DNA of 36,652 nt from Methanobrevibacter sp. GTDB taxonomy: Archaea > Methanobacteriota > Methanobacteria > Methanobacteriales > Methanobacteriaceae. Location of the stretch: contig NZ_JAFUHT010000072.1 in the NCBI RefSeq assembly GCF_017468685.1, positions 1-36,652 of the forward strand. The letters run 5' to 3'. The stretch's first letter is position 1. The number at the start of each line of letters is the position of its first letter. This document shows positions 12,983-20,830 of this stretch, piece by piece. Both the position numbers and the translations under genes were made by a program. The notes beneath the pieces were generated by a model, which was not told the origin of the DNA, ran no database searches, and saw only the letters and a program-made list of their open reading frames with translations.

Positions 12983-14452
12983 TTAAATCTTAAACATTTT
13001 ACGCAGTTCTCTTCTAAGTAATTTCCATCCATTCACTCTTGGAAGTTCATCCAAATCATAGATTTCACGAGGAACCTTATATCGGGACAGGTTTTTACGG
13101 GCATATTTTATTAATCCTTCACTGTCACTTTCATTTTCCCAGACAACCGCTGCCACTGGAATTTCTCCTCTGTGACAGTCGTTCACGCTAAAAATAGCTA
13201 TTTCTTTAACTGCAGGATATTTTATCAAGACTTCCTCCACTTCAGTCGGATAGATTTTCCATCCACTCATTACAATCATGTCTTTCTTACGGTCGGTAAT
13301 GAATAAACGATTGTCCTCATCAAGATATCCGATATCTCCTGTTAAAAACCATCCGTCATCTAAAAAGGATGCTTTTGTCTTTTCTTCATTTCCCCAATAT
13401 CCTTTTGCAACAGCAGGGCCTCTAAGTGCAATTTCACCCTGTTCATATTTCGGAAGAATATTATCTGGGTCATCTTCATCAACGATTTTTACTTCTGAAA
13501 AACATACTGGATGACCTACGCTTTCAAAGCGGTCTGCTTCACGATAGTCTTCCGGTCGGATTACTGTTCCGGTTCCGATTACGATGGTTTCAGATAATCC
13601 GTATGCATTTATGATTGGTATTGCATAGGTTTGATGGAAATCTTTCCATATTTTTTTGTGAAGTGGTCCTCCGCCTGATACGATTTCACGTACTGTTTTT
13701 AATTCTTCACGTTTGTCTATTGTAGTTAAGGAGTGTATTACTGGTGGCATTCCAGTCAGGACAGTTACTTTTTCGGATTTGCATAATTCCAGATATTCAT
13801 CCAGGTTAAACTGCTCCATCAGGATATAGTATGCTGCTGCTCTTAATGCTGCAATTGACCATGAAAGGCCTACATGTGCCATTGGATAAATTCCAAGATA
13901 CACGTCATCCTGCTTTAATGTTAATACGTCACATTCGTTATGAATTGCTGTGAAGTAGTTTCCGTGGGTCAGCATTGCTCCTTTTGGTTTGCCTGTTGTT
14001 CCTGAAGTGTATTGTAGCTGGCATAAATCATCCCAATCAGTATTTTCTGCTGGCAGAACTTCACTTTCTTTAAAGCTTGAAATGTCTTTTGGAACATATG
14101 TCTTGATGTCAAGCAAGTCTTTCGCTTCTGTGTCTGTAATGATTAGTTCTGCTTTTGAATCGTCAATGATGTATTCCAGTTCCGCTTTGGTGAATACTCT
14201 GTTGGTCGGAATGGCTATTGCACCAATTCTCCAAATAGCAAATAATGAAAATAAGTATTCTTCTGAATTTTTTAAATAGATTAGGATACGGTCTCCTTTA
14301 TCAATTCCCATATTCTTTAACTTGCGTCCAATTTCAGAAACGATTGATAGTATCTCTCCGGAGTTGTATTTGTTTCCTGTTGTTGGGTTGTACAGAACAT
14401 CCTTGTTTAGGCGTTTTGAGTTTGCATCTAAAAAAGTGGTGATATTCAACAT
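12983..14452 (-). CDS. AMP-forming acyl-CoA synthetase/ligase
   Basis: A 489-aa ANL-superfamily enzyme that adenylates a carboxylate and transfers it to CoA. Motif A3 is YTSGTTGKPKGAM (148-160), followed by NAYGLSET (A5), LTGDIGYLDE (A7) and RKKDMIVMSGWKIYP (A8). The terminal LPRVNGWKLLRREL carries the late lysine, with Trp in place of the usual Gly next to it. The substrate cannot be read; length and layout resemble medium/long-chain and o-succinylbenzoate-type ligases. Its ATG abuts the stop of the LeuB-type gene (14453-15442), so they form an operon. Such an enzyme beside a branched-chain or 2-oxoacid chain-elongation dehydrogenase hints at activation of a branched or dicarboxylic acid, which is inference. 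Confidence 0.88.
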   Translation of the reverse strand: MLNITTFLDANSKRLNKDVLYNPTTGNKYNSGEILSIVSEIGRKLKNMGIDKGDRILIYLKNSEEYLFSLFAIWRIGAIAIPTNRVFTKAELEYIIDDSKAELIITDTEAKDLLDIKTYVPKDISSFKESEVLPAENTDWDDLCQLQYTSGTTGKPKGAMLTHGNYFTAIHNECDVLTLKQDDVYLGIYPMAHVGLSWSIAALRAAAYYILMEQFNLDEYLELCKSEKVTVLTGMPPVIHSLTTIDKREELKTVREIVSGGGPLHKKIWKDFHQTYAIPIINAYGLSETIVIGTGTVIRPEDYREADRFESVGHPVCFSEVKIVDEDDPDNILPKYEQGEIALRGPAVAKGYWGNEEKTKASFLDDGWFLTGDIGYLDEDNRLFITDRKKDMIVMSGWKIYPTEVEEVLIKYPAVKEIAIFSVNDCHRGEIPVAAVVWENESDSEGLIKYARKNLSRYKVPREIYDLDELPRVNGWKLLRRELRKMFKI

Positions 14453-15442
14453 TTAAATCAACTCTCTTACAATAGCTTTTGTCATTTCCATTGTTGTTGC
14501 ATCTCCTCTCAAATCAGGAGTCTTGATTTTGCAGTCGGCTATTACCTTCTCAACAGCCTGTTTGATTTTGTTTGATATTTCCCATTCTCCCAAATAGTCA
14601 AGCATCATTGAAGCTGATAATATCATTGAACAGGGGTTTGCAATGTTTTTGCCTGCAATGTCTGGTGCTGAACCGTGGACTGGCTCAAACAATCCGTTAT
14701 GGTCTCCAATATTTCCAGATGGTGCTAGTCCCAGCCCTCCGACGAGTCCTGCACTTTCATCGGATAAAATGTCTCCGAAGAGATTGCTTGAAACGATCAC
14801 GTCAAAATTCTGTGGCTGTGTGATTAGATACATTGCCATTGCATCCACATAATAATCTTCTGTGGTGATTTGCGGGTATTGACTGGCTACATTATAGAAG
14901 CTTTCCTTGAAAACGCCATCAGTCTTTTTTAAAACATTGCTTTTGTGGACACATGTGACTTTGCTTTGACCTCTTTTTATGCATAGGTTGAATGCGGCTT
15001 TTGAGATTCTCTCGGATGCTTTTTTGGTAATCACTCTTTCTGCAATCATTTTATCTTCATCACCGTATTCATTTTGTGAATATAATCCTTCAGTGTTTTC
15101 TCTCACAATTACAAAATCGATATCGTCACGGATGCATTTGACTCCTTTGTATGATTTTATCGGTCGGATGTTTGCATAAACGTTAAGTGCTTTTCTTAAG
15201 TTTATTATTGGGCTGGGTTCGCCGGGAGTTGATGTTGATGCTCCAAAGAGCACTGCATCACTTTTGTTTGCCATGTCTATTGTCTCTTCAGGCAATGTTG
15301 TTCCAGTATTGTTGAAACATTCAAAACCGGCTTGTCCGTATTTGAAACTGAATTCCAAATCTAGCTTGTCAAGCAAATATTCGCAGGCATCCATTACTTC
15401 TATTCCTATTCCGTCTCCACTAATTATTGCAATGTCATACAT
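14453..15442 (-). CDS. leuB: 3-isopropylmalate dehydrogenase family (LeuB or AksF)
   Basis: A 329-aa member of the isocitrate/isopropylmalate dehydrogenase family that oxidatively decarboxylates a beta-hydroxy acid with NAD. Motifs: ISGDGIGIEVM at the N-terminus, the substrate arginines in INLRKALNVYANIRP, IVRENTEGLY, the metal-binding VDAMAMYLI and SNLFGDILSDESAGLVGG, and the NAD loop EPVHGSAPDIAGK. Methanogens carry two paralogues: LeuB for leucine, and AksF for the 2-oxosuberate of coenzyme B. The stretches YKGVKCIRDDIDFVIVRENT and TEDYYVDAMAMYLIT look closer to what I remember of methanogen LeuB, but I cannot settle this. First gene of an operon with the acyl-CoA synthetase. An upstream region with 19-bp-period repeats is shared with the divergent HEAT gene. 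Confidence 0.85.
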   Translation of the reverse strand: MYDIAIISGDGIGIEVMDACEYLLDKLDLEFSFKYGQAGFECFNNTGTTLPEETIDMANKSDAVLFGASTSTPGEPSPIINLRKALNVYANIRPIKSYKGVKCIRDDIDFVIVRENTEGLYSQNEYGDEDKMIAERVITKKASERISKAAFNLCIKRGQSKVTCVHKSNVLKKTDGVFKESFYNVASQYPQITTEDYYVDAMAMYLITQPQNFDVIVSSNLFGDILSDESAGLVGGLGLAPSGNIGDHNGLFEPVHGSAPDIAGKNIANPCSMILSASMMLDYLGEWEISNKIKQAVEKVIADCKIKTPDLRGDATTMEMTKAIVRELI

Positions 15443-15487
15443 TATTATTCACTTAAAAATTTTAATATATTAATAATATTGATATTA

Positions 15488-15544
15488 TTCTATATATGCA
15501 ATTTTGTTTTTAGTTTGAAATTTTGTTCGTATGTTATCGAAATA
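15488..15544 (+). repeat. degenerate 19-bp-period repeat, third locus
   Basis: TTTTTAGTTTGAAATTTTG (15507-15525) is very close to the unit CTCCCAGTTTGAAATATTG at 5530-5548. A preceding unit ends in ATTTTG exactly 19 nt earlier (15506), and a weaker unit follows. It lies in the divergent gap (15443-15626) between the LeuB-type gene and the HEAT-repeat gene. Confidence 0.5.
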
Positions 15545-15626
15545 TATTTATACTTATAAAGGTTAATATTATAGTAATTACAAAACTAATAGTAGTTTTA
15601 CCTTATTGAATCTATGAGGGATTAAA

Positions 15627-16091
15627 ATGGAAAGAAGTATCGATGAGTTAATTGAATTATTGAATGATAAAGATGACTTTGTTGTAGAAGATGCTGTTGG
15701 AGAATTAGAATTAAGAGCTGAAGAAGCAATTGACCCATTAATCTCTGCATTATCTCACAGAAAAAAACAAATCAGATTAAATGCAGCAACATTGCTTGGT
15801 GCAATTAATGATCCAAAAGCAATCGACCCATTAATCTTAACCTTAAATGACAACAACAAATTGGTTAGAAGAGAAGCATCAACCGCACTCTCACGTATGG
15901 GTGAACCGGCAGTTGAACCTTTAATTGAGGTTTTAGGTGATGAAGACTGGAAAGTTAGAGGAGCAGCTGCATGGGCACTTGGAAACTTAGGTGATGAAAG
16001 AGCTATTCCTGCACTTGAAAAATTGCTTGATGATGAAAGCGGTTTTGTAAAATCAGGTGCACAAAGTGCAATAAAAACAATTAAGAAATAA
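15627..16091 (+). CDS. HEAT-repeat (PBS-lyase-like) protein
   Basis: A 154-aa all-helical repeat protein with about five units of the type (A)xDPLIxxLxDxxxxVRxxAxxALGxxGDxxA; clear examples are AIDPLISALSHRKKQIRLNA, AIDPLILTLNDNNKLVRREA, AVEPLIEVLGDEDWKVRGAA and AIPALEKLLDDESGFVKSGA. Such proteins are scaffolds for protein binding; no enzyme activity is expected. GAGGGATT precedes ATG 15627. The upstream gap holds a possible copy of the 19-bp repeat found before the HATPase and RNA ligase genes. A T-rich tail follows the stop. Confidence 0.9.
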   Translation: MERSIDELIELLNDKDDFVVEDAVGELELRAEEAIDPLISALSHRKKQIRLNAATLLGAINDPKAIDPLILTLNDNNKLVRREASTALSRMGEPAVEPLIEVLGDEDWKVRGAAAWALGNLGDERAIPALEKLLDDESGFVKSGAQSAIKTIKK

Positions 16092-16125
16092 ATAATTTTA
16101 TTTCTTTCATTTTTTTTAAATAATT

Positions 16126-16144
16126 TTTATAACAGTGTTATAAA
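16126..16144. promoter_or_regulatory. palindrome upstream of ltrA
   Basis: TTTATAAC and GTTATAAA form perfect 8-bp arms around AGT. It overlaps TATA-like sequence about 80 nt before the LtrA start and is a candidate operator. Confidence 0.4.
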
Positions 16145-16220
16145 TATGTATAAAAATATGCAATATTAAATAGTTAATCGATAAGAACTTATTTGGACAT
16201 GATGTTGGGATTGATGACGG

Positions 16221-17339
16221 ATGGTTAAAGTAATTAAAAAAGATGTTGAACTGATAGAATTGTTCTATGATTTGATTTTTGTATATGCGATATCACAGCT
16301 TACTTCATTAGTCAATGAGCCTGTTGGAGGAATAATCTCTTCAAACAGCTTTTTTGTCTACATTATCACTTCTTTTGTAATCCTGCAGGCATGGCTGTAT
16401 TTCACAAACTATGTCAACCGTTATGGGGAGTGGAAATGGCATGAATATCTGTTGGCATGCATCAACATGATTGCAGTAATCTTTATGGCAAACACTATCA
16501 GCACACAGTGGGAACAGATGCTTTTGCCTTTCAATGTATCAATGCTTATAATGCTTTTAACGGTTGTTGTTCTATATTCCGTTCATGCATTTAAAGAAAG
16601 ATCCATTAAGATAGCTGCAGGAAATTCAATAACAATACTGTCAATTGTCTGTTCAATATATGTCATAGCAATCCTTGCAATACTATTCGGATTTTCAGAC
16701 ATTGTCATATGGCTGGATGTAGTTGCAGTTCTTTGCGGAGCATTCCTGCCATTTTTCATACGTGGAAAATTCAACAAGAACATTATCAATTTCCCTCACT
16801 TGGTTGAAAGATTCGAACTGCTCACCATCATCACTTTCGGTGAAGCTATTGTAGGCATGACACACTTCTTTGACATTAACAACTTAACTCCCGTACCTAT
16901 TTTGGTTTTCTTTGTAATCATTTCGATGTTCGGCTCATATGTAATTCAGATTCATCATCTGATGAATCATCTAAGGGAAGAGAGAAGTCTAAGATTAATG
17001 TTCAGCCATTATTTCATCATCATCAGCATTAACCTGGTCACAGTTGCATTTGAACTTATTCACAGCGGAGAAGTTAATCACTTATTCGCTTCAATACTAA
17101 TCATAATATCTTTAATCATATTCTATATCTCAATCATGGCGAATAAGGAATATTACCATGATGGAATAAATTTAACTAAAAAAGATGCACTAATGATGTT
17201 TCTGTTTATAGTTATCGGATCAGGGGTAATACTATTGGGATTGAATAGTTTATATGTCTTTTTAATAGGTGCATTAATAATTACTCTTGGAAACTTCAAA
17301 GTCCTTTTGAAAAAATACAAAAATAGAAAAATAAGTTAG
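16221..17339 (+). CDS. ltrA: LtrA family membrane protein
   Basis: A 372-aa polytopic protein with about ten transmembrane helices. The family signature at the N-terminus is VELIELFYDLIFVYAISQLT, and FPHLVERFELLTIITFGEAI mid-protein repeats the ELxxxIxxGE pattern of low-temperature-requirement A proteins. The molecular role of the family is not settled; the name comes from a Listeria cold-growth locus. ATG 16221 is the first start after an in-frame stop at 16215. A palindrome at 16126-16144 may control it, and a strong two-way terminator (17336-17356) ends it. Confidence 0.85.
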   Translation: MVKVIKKDVELIELFYDLIFVYAISQLTSLVNEPVGGIISSNSFFVYIITSFVILQAWLYFTNYVNRYGEWKWHEYLLACINMIAVIFMANTISTQWEQMLLPFNVSMLIMLLTVVVLYSVHAFKERSIKIAAGNSITILSIVCSIYVIAILAILFGFSDIVIWLDVVAVLCGAFLPFFIRGKFNKNIINFPHLVERFELLTIITFGEAIVGMTHFFDINNLTPVPILVFFVIISMFGSYVIQIHHLMNHLREERSLRLMFSHYFIIISINLVTVAFELIHSGEVNHLFASILIIISLIIFYISIMANKEYYHDGINLTKKDALMMFLFIVIGSGVILLGLNSLYVFLIGALIITLGNFKVLLKKYKNRKIS

Positions 17340-17356
17340 GAAAATTTTTTTCCTAA
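17336..17356. terminator. bidirectional hairpin terminator
   Basis: TTAGGAAAA (17336-17344) and TTTTCCTAA (17348-17356) form a perfect 9-bp stem with a TTT loop, flanked by A-rich and T-rich tracts. It separates the convergent LtrA and aldo/keto reductase genes; the LtrA stop codon is inside the stem. Confidence 0.75.
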
Positions 17357-17361
17357 AAAAA

Positions 17362-18474
17362 TCATTGTTCAAACAAATCAGCAACATCAACCAACAGTTC
17401 AGGAATGTCAAGTTGCTGGGTACAGTAATCAACACAGGTTCTGCATTGAGTACATGCTGATGCAGGAGCATTGACTGCTGCTGCAGTTCCATAATTTGCA
17501 AAATTGGCTTCAAGAGAATACAACTTTTCACTATTGTAAAGGTTAAAGAAATCAGGAATAGGAATGTTCATTTCACATTCTTTAACACAGTATCCGCAGT
17601 AGCTGCAGTCAATTGCTAATGTTTTTTTAATTTCACGAGCCATCTTCATTAAAAATCTGTGGTCATCTCTTGTAATTTCTGTAAAGTCTTTGAATGTTTC
17701 GCAGTTTTCCTTCATCTGCTCGAGATTGCTCATTCCGCTTAAAACTACTGAAACGTTTTCCTGTGAAGCAGCAAACCTTAAAGCCCAGTTGGCAATTGAA
17801 TTGTCGGAATATTCTTCAAACTGCTTTTTAACACTATCTGCAACATTAACTAATGTTCCGCCCTTGATTGGTTCCATGACAATTATTTCAACATCGTATT
17901 TAACACATAATCTGTGCAATTTCTTTGATTGGATTCTCAAGTCATTCCAGTCCATGTAGTTTAACTGTATTTGGACAACGTCCAGGATGTTGGAGTATTT
18001 TTCAAGAACCTCTTCAAGCAAATCAGCTTTGTCATGGTAACTTATTCCAATTTTAAGTGCTTTTCCTTCATCTTTAAGTTTTTTAATGTATTCAAAACTC
18101 TTTGTGCTTTCTGCTAGGTTAATAAACACTTTGTTGATGTTATGAATTAATAATACATCAAAATATTCGATTCCCAGTCTTTCAAGCATGATATTTACTA
18201 AATCCTTATTATCGGATTCCTTGGCGAGTAGCCATGTTGGTATCTTATCTGCTATTCTAAAGGACTCTCTTGGGTATCTTTCAACCAATGCCTTTTTAAG
18301 TGCATCTTCTGATGTTTCACCATGATATGCATAGGATGTATCGAAATAATCGAATCCTTGTTCCATGTAATAGTCAACCATTTGTGTAAACTCTTCCATT
18401 TCAATAGTTGCCGGGTCATTGGCGTCTGTTTGTGGAAGTCTCATAGCTCCAAAACCTAAAATTGTATCAGTCAT
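17362..18474 (-). CDS. aldo/keto reductase with C-terminal [4Fe-4S] domain
   Basis: A 370-aa two-domain oxidoreductase. The TIM-barrel part begins LGFGAMRLPQT, with the catalytic-type DYFDTSYAYHG (residues about 42-52), DKIPTWL, and a GISYHDK segment. The C-terminal part has CSYCGYCVKECEMNIPI and CTQCRTCVDYC, eight cysteines typical of two [4Fe-4S] clusters in this archaeal/clostridial AKR subgroup. The substrate is unknown; electrons probably flow through ferredoxin-like clusters. It is a single-gene transcript with AT-rich promoter DNA upstream (18475-18530). Confidence 0.9.
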   Translation of the reverse strand: MTDTILGFGAMRLPQTDANDPATIEMEEFTQMVDYYMEQGFDYFDTSYAYHGETSEDALKKALVERYPRESFRIADKIPTWLLAKESDNKDLVNIMLERLGIEYFDVLLIHNINKVFINLAESTKSFEYIKKLKDEGKALKIGISYHDKADLLEEVLEKYSNILDVVQIQLNYMDWNDLRIQSKKLHRLCVKYDVEIIVMEPIKGGTLVNVADSVKKQFEEYSDNSIANWALRFAASQENVSVVLSGMSNLEQMKENCETFKDFTEITRDDHRFLMKMAREIKKTLAIDCSYCGYCVKECEMNIPIPDFFNLYNSEKLYSLEANFANYGTAAAVNAPASACTQCRTCVDYCTQQLDIPELLVDVADLFEQ

Positions 18475-18564
18475 TTGAATCCCTCAAAATTATATTAGGA
18501 TTTCAATAATATAAATGTTGCATATGTAAACAATTAAATTTAAAAGATGGTTGAGAATATCCCC

Positions 18565-19044
18565 TTAAATCTCATCTCTTACTTCATCGCAGTATTTGTC
18601 GATTTTCCTTTTGCTCATCTTCATTAGGTCTTCTTTGGTGAAACGATTGCTTTGAATATCTTCAAGAAGAAACTTATTTCCGTAAGCCTCTCCAACTGCA
18701 AGGCCTTCTTTTAGAATGCTGTCATGATACTCGTATAACAGGTCTTCAACAAGATAATTGCCGTTATGCTCTCTAAAAAGGGTTGAGGTCATATGGCATT
18801 CGGTTGAATTGGGACTTAATTTGATGATTTTCTTTCTTGCCTTTTCAAATTTGTCTTTGTCAATATTCAATCTTTCAATCAAGTCTTCTATACGTGAATC
18901 TCTGGCAATTTCATGAACTAATGGAACATCTTTTTCGGTAATTTCAGTTCCCATCAGTGACTGAAACTTTTCAGGATCTTGCATTAATTTTTCCAATTTT
19001 GCACGGCGCCTTTTGTAACGAAGGTCCTTGGACTTATTTTTCAT
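18565..19044 (-). CDS. unknown basic/helical protein, paralogue of the gene upstream
   Basis: A 159-aa charged helical protein, second gene of a two-gene unit. Its N-terminus is strongly basic (DLRYKRRRAKLEKLMQ). The C-terminal segment GLAVGEAYGNKFLLEDIQSN then FTKEDLMKMSKRKIDKY aligns by eye with LGIGMGKKMSIEAIQNRKID then FEKLKKIDPDSIVNY of the upstream protein, so the two share a domain. It overlaps that gene by 11 nt, with GGAGGCGATT as ribosome site, indicating coupled translation. No known family is recognised. Confidence 0.7.
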   Translation of the reverse strand: MKNKSKDLRYKRRRAKLEKLMQDPEKFQSLMGTEITEKDVPLVHEIARDSRIEDLIERLNIDKDKFEKARKKIIKLSPNSTECHMTSTLFREHNGNYLVEDLLYEYHDSILKEGLAVGEAYGNKFLLEDIQSNRFTKEDLMKMSKRKIDKYCDEVRDEI

Positions 19045-19417
19045 TCATAATCGCCTCCCTTAAGTCAGTGATGAATGTCGGTTCAATATCGTAGTTAACA
19101 ATGCTATCTGGGTCAATTTTCTTTAATTTTTCAAAATCGATTTTTCTATTTTGGATGGCTTCAATACTCATTTTTTTGCCCATTCCTATTCCAAGGTCAA
19201 TGCTGAACTTAAATAAGTAATCATAAAAATCATTGATCTTGTCCAGATTGTCGGGATCTTCAGGAAGCAATTCCAAATGTTCCAATATAGTCAAAATGTC
19301 AATATTTTCGGTGGGTAGGGTTTCTGTAACTTCTTTATTAATTCCAATGATTTTGAAATAATGATTCATACTTCGAATTTCATTTTCTTTTAATTTTTCA
19401 TAAATTTTAGTTTCCAT
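19034..19417 (-). CDS. unknown helical protein, first of a tandem pair
   Basis: A 127-aa acidic helical protein. GGTGAGAAC immediately precedes ATG 19417, a good start. The C-terminal half shares the G-x-G-x-x-x-K-x-x-x-E-x-I-Q pattern with the downstream gene product (18565-19044). The acidic/basic contrast and overlapping genes suggest the two proteins form a complex, for example a toxin-antitoxin-like or adaptor pair; this is a guess. Upstream (19464-19543) lies a degenerate copy of the 19-bp repeat motif. Confidence 0.7.
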   Translation of the reverse strand: METKIYEKLKENEIRSMNHYFKIIGINKEVTETLPTENIDILTILEHLELLPEDPDNLDKINDFYDYLFKFSIDLGIGMGKKMSIEAIQNRKIDFEKLKKIDPDSIVNYDIEPTFITDLREAIMNEK

Positions 19418-19463
19418 GTTCTCACCAAGCTTAATTTATTATTTAACTGTTTATAAACTTTTT

Positions 19464-19543
19464 GATATGAGTTTGAAGCAATATTGTTTTCATAATATGA
19501 TTTTAAAGCAATTACAATATTGTTTTCAACTTGTAATTTTCAG
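19464..19543 (-). repeat. degenerate copy of the TTTGAA-ATTG repeat motif
   Basis: Read on the plus strand, GAGTTTGAAGCAATATTG then TTTTCA, and AAAGCAATTACAATATTG then TTTTCAAC, echo the AGTTTGAAAATTG-CTTTCA units at 5511-5605, though with a longer period (about 36 nt). It lies in the promoter region of the minus-strand pair 19417-18565. The gap 19418-19636 holds nothing else I can identify. Confidence 0.35.
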
Positions 19544-19636
19544 CACTTCAAAATCTTTTCAAAATCTATGATGGTTAAAAGCAGTTTAAAGATGTGGGGT
19601 TGTGGGTAATATTGTAAAAAATAGTTAAAATCAGAT

Positions 19637-20284
19637 TTACTTTAAAACAACTGATTTATCAATCATTTCAATAAGAATCTGATTAATTGGATTTTTAAAT
19701 GATAATGGATGCTCTTTTGGATAATCTTCTCTTAAAGGAAGAATTCTGAAACTGGACATGCACTGATCAGTTGACCTGAGTGCAAAATAAGCTTTATAGT
19801 TTCCGTCAATAATGTTAATTATCAGTCCGAAATCATCTGTTCGATTATGTCCTGCAATGCCTTCTTCAGCAAACACCTTGAATTTCTTGACGCTGTCGGA
19901 AGTGATTAGTGAATATTCCATCATGTATTCATATTCGTCATCATCAAGGTCATAATCATCATATTCGATAATTTCATCGCAATCTTCATCTGGAACAAGC
20001 AGATGGGATGCACAGTAACCCAGTGAAATGAATATTCCGTCATGGTCCAGTGCCTTTGAAATAATGTCAAAATATATGTTGTCCAAAGGCTGTGATTTGT
20101 AGGGATTGCCTAAAATCTCAGGAACAGTATGGGTCAGGCCACCATCCTCAATAACTGTGCAGTAGAAATGGGATTCTCCAAGATAACCTGCAGTTGAAGC
20201 CTTTTCAATGGTTTTTTTAATGTCAATGTTATTTGCATTTTCCATTCTTTGTGCAATTTCTAAGATTTCCTCGTCACTTATCAT
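19637..20284 (-). CDS. unknown acidic 215-aa protein
   Basis: A soluble protein with a mixed alpha/beta pattern and a strongly acidic stretch in the middle (DEIIEYDDYDLDDDEYEYMM, about residues 103-122). The region KAYFALRSTDQCMSSFRILP near the C-terminus looks like core strands. I recognise no family. It is the last gene of a three-gene minus-strand operon (DUF2115, LOG, this), 9 nt after the LOG gene, with AGGGTC as a modest ribosome site. Confidence 0.65.
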   Translation of the reverse strand: MISDEEILEIAQRMENANNIDIKKTIEKASTAGYLGESHFYCTVIEDGGLTHTVPEILGNPYKSQPLDNIYFDIISKALDHDGIFISLGYCASHLLVPDEDCDEIIEYDDYDLDDDEYEYMMEYSLITSDSVKKFKVFAEEGIAGHNRTDDFGLIINIIDGNYKAYFALRSTDQCMSSFRILPLREDYPKEHPLSFKNPINQILIEMIDKSVVLK

Positions 20285-20293
20285 ATTTTGACC

Positions 20294-20821
20294 CTACTTT
20301 AAATGTTTAAATATTTCATCAATTGAATCTGCAATCAAAAAAAGTTCTTCCTGTTTATAAAGAAAGCCTTTGTCTCCCATTTCATCAATCATTTCAATCA
20401 TCTTGTCATAGAAATGATTAATGTTGAAAACTATGATTTTCTTGTCATGCTGCTTTAACTTTTTAAGGGTTATGATTTCAAAAAATTCGTCCAGGGTTCC
20501 GATTCCTCCAGGGGAGATTATGAACGCATCGGAGTTTTCAACGAATTTCTTTTTCCTCTCATCCATTGAATCGACATAGATGAATTCACTGCATTTTTCG
20601 CATAAGGGTTCAAATCCTCCAATCCATTCAGGCGCTATTCCGATGGATTTGCCGGCATTGTCATGAACTCCCCTTGCACATGAGCCCATCATTCCAGTAT
20701 CTCCGCCTCCGAAAACAAGTGTGTGGTTATCCTGAGCTATTCTACAGCCTAATTCATAAGCTTCATCAGTGTAAATTTCATCTATCTTTCTACTTCCGGA
20801 TCCATAAAGGCATATTTTCAT
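20294..20821 (-). CDS. LOG-family nucleoside monophosphate phosphoribohydrolase-like protein
   Basis: A 175-aa Rossmann-like protein of the LOG/TIGR00730 type. N-terminal YGSGSRK, then VFGGGDTGMMG, MDERKKKF and the defining PGGIGTLDEFFEIIT (PGGxGTxxE motif, with catalytic Arg in DERKKK and Glu in DEFFE). Family members cleave base from nucleoside 5'-monophosphates; the natural substrate in methanogens is unknown. AAGGTGATTAA before ATG 20821 is a clear ribosome site, and the gene lies 9 nt after the DUF2115 gene. Confidence 0.88.
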   Translation of the reverse strand: MKICLYGSGSRKIDEIYTDEAYELGCRIAQDNHTLVFGGGDTGMMGSCARGVHDNAGKSIGIAPEWIGGFEPLCEKCSEFIYVDSMDERKKKFVENSDAFIISPGGIGTLDEFFEIITLKKLKQHDKKIIVFNINHFYDKMIEMIDEMGDKGFLYKQEELFLIADSIDEIFKHLK

Positions 20822-20830
20822 TTAATCACC

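Noticed and set aside
12999-15200. Plus-strand frames (for example 13278-13514, 14572-14852) opposite the acyl-CoA synthetase and LeuB genes
   Set aside because: They mirror codon structure of strong minus-strand genes and have no start signals or domain patterns.
20605-20625. Possible tRNA T-arm (GGTTCAAATCCTCC)
   Set aside because: It lies inside the LOG gene coding sequence and has no matching anticodon or acceptor arms.
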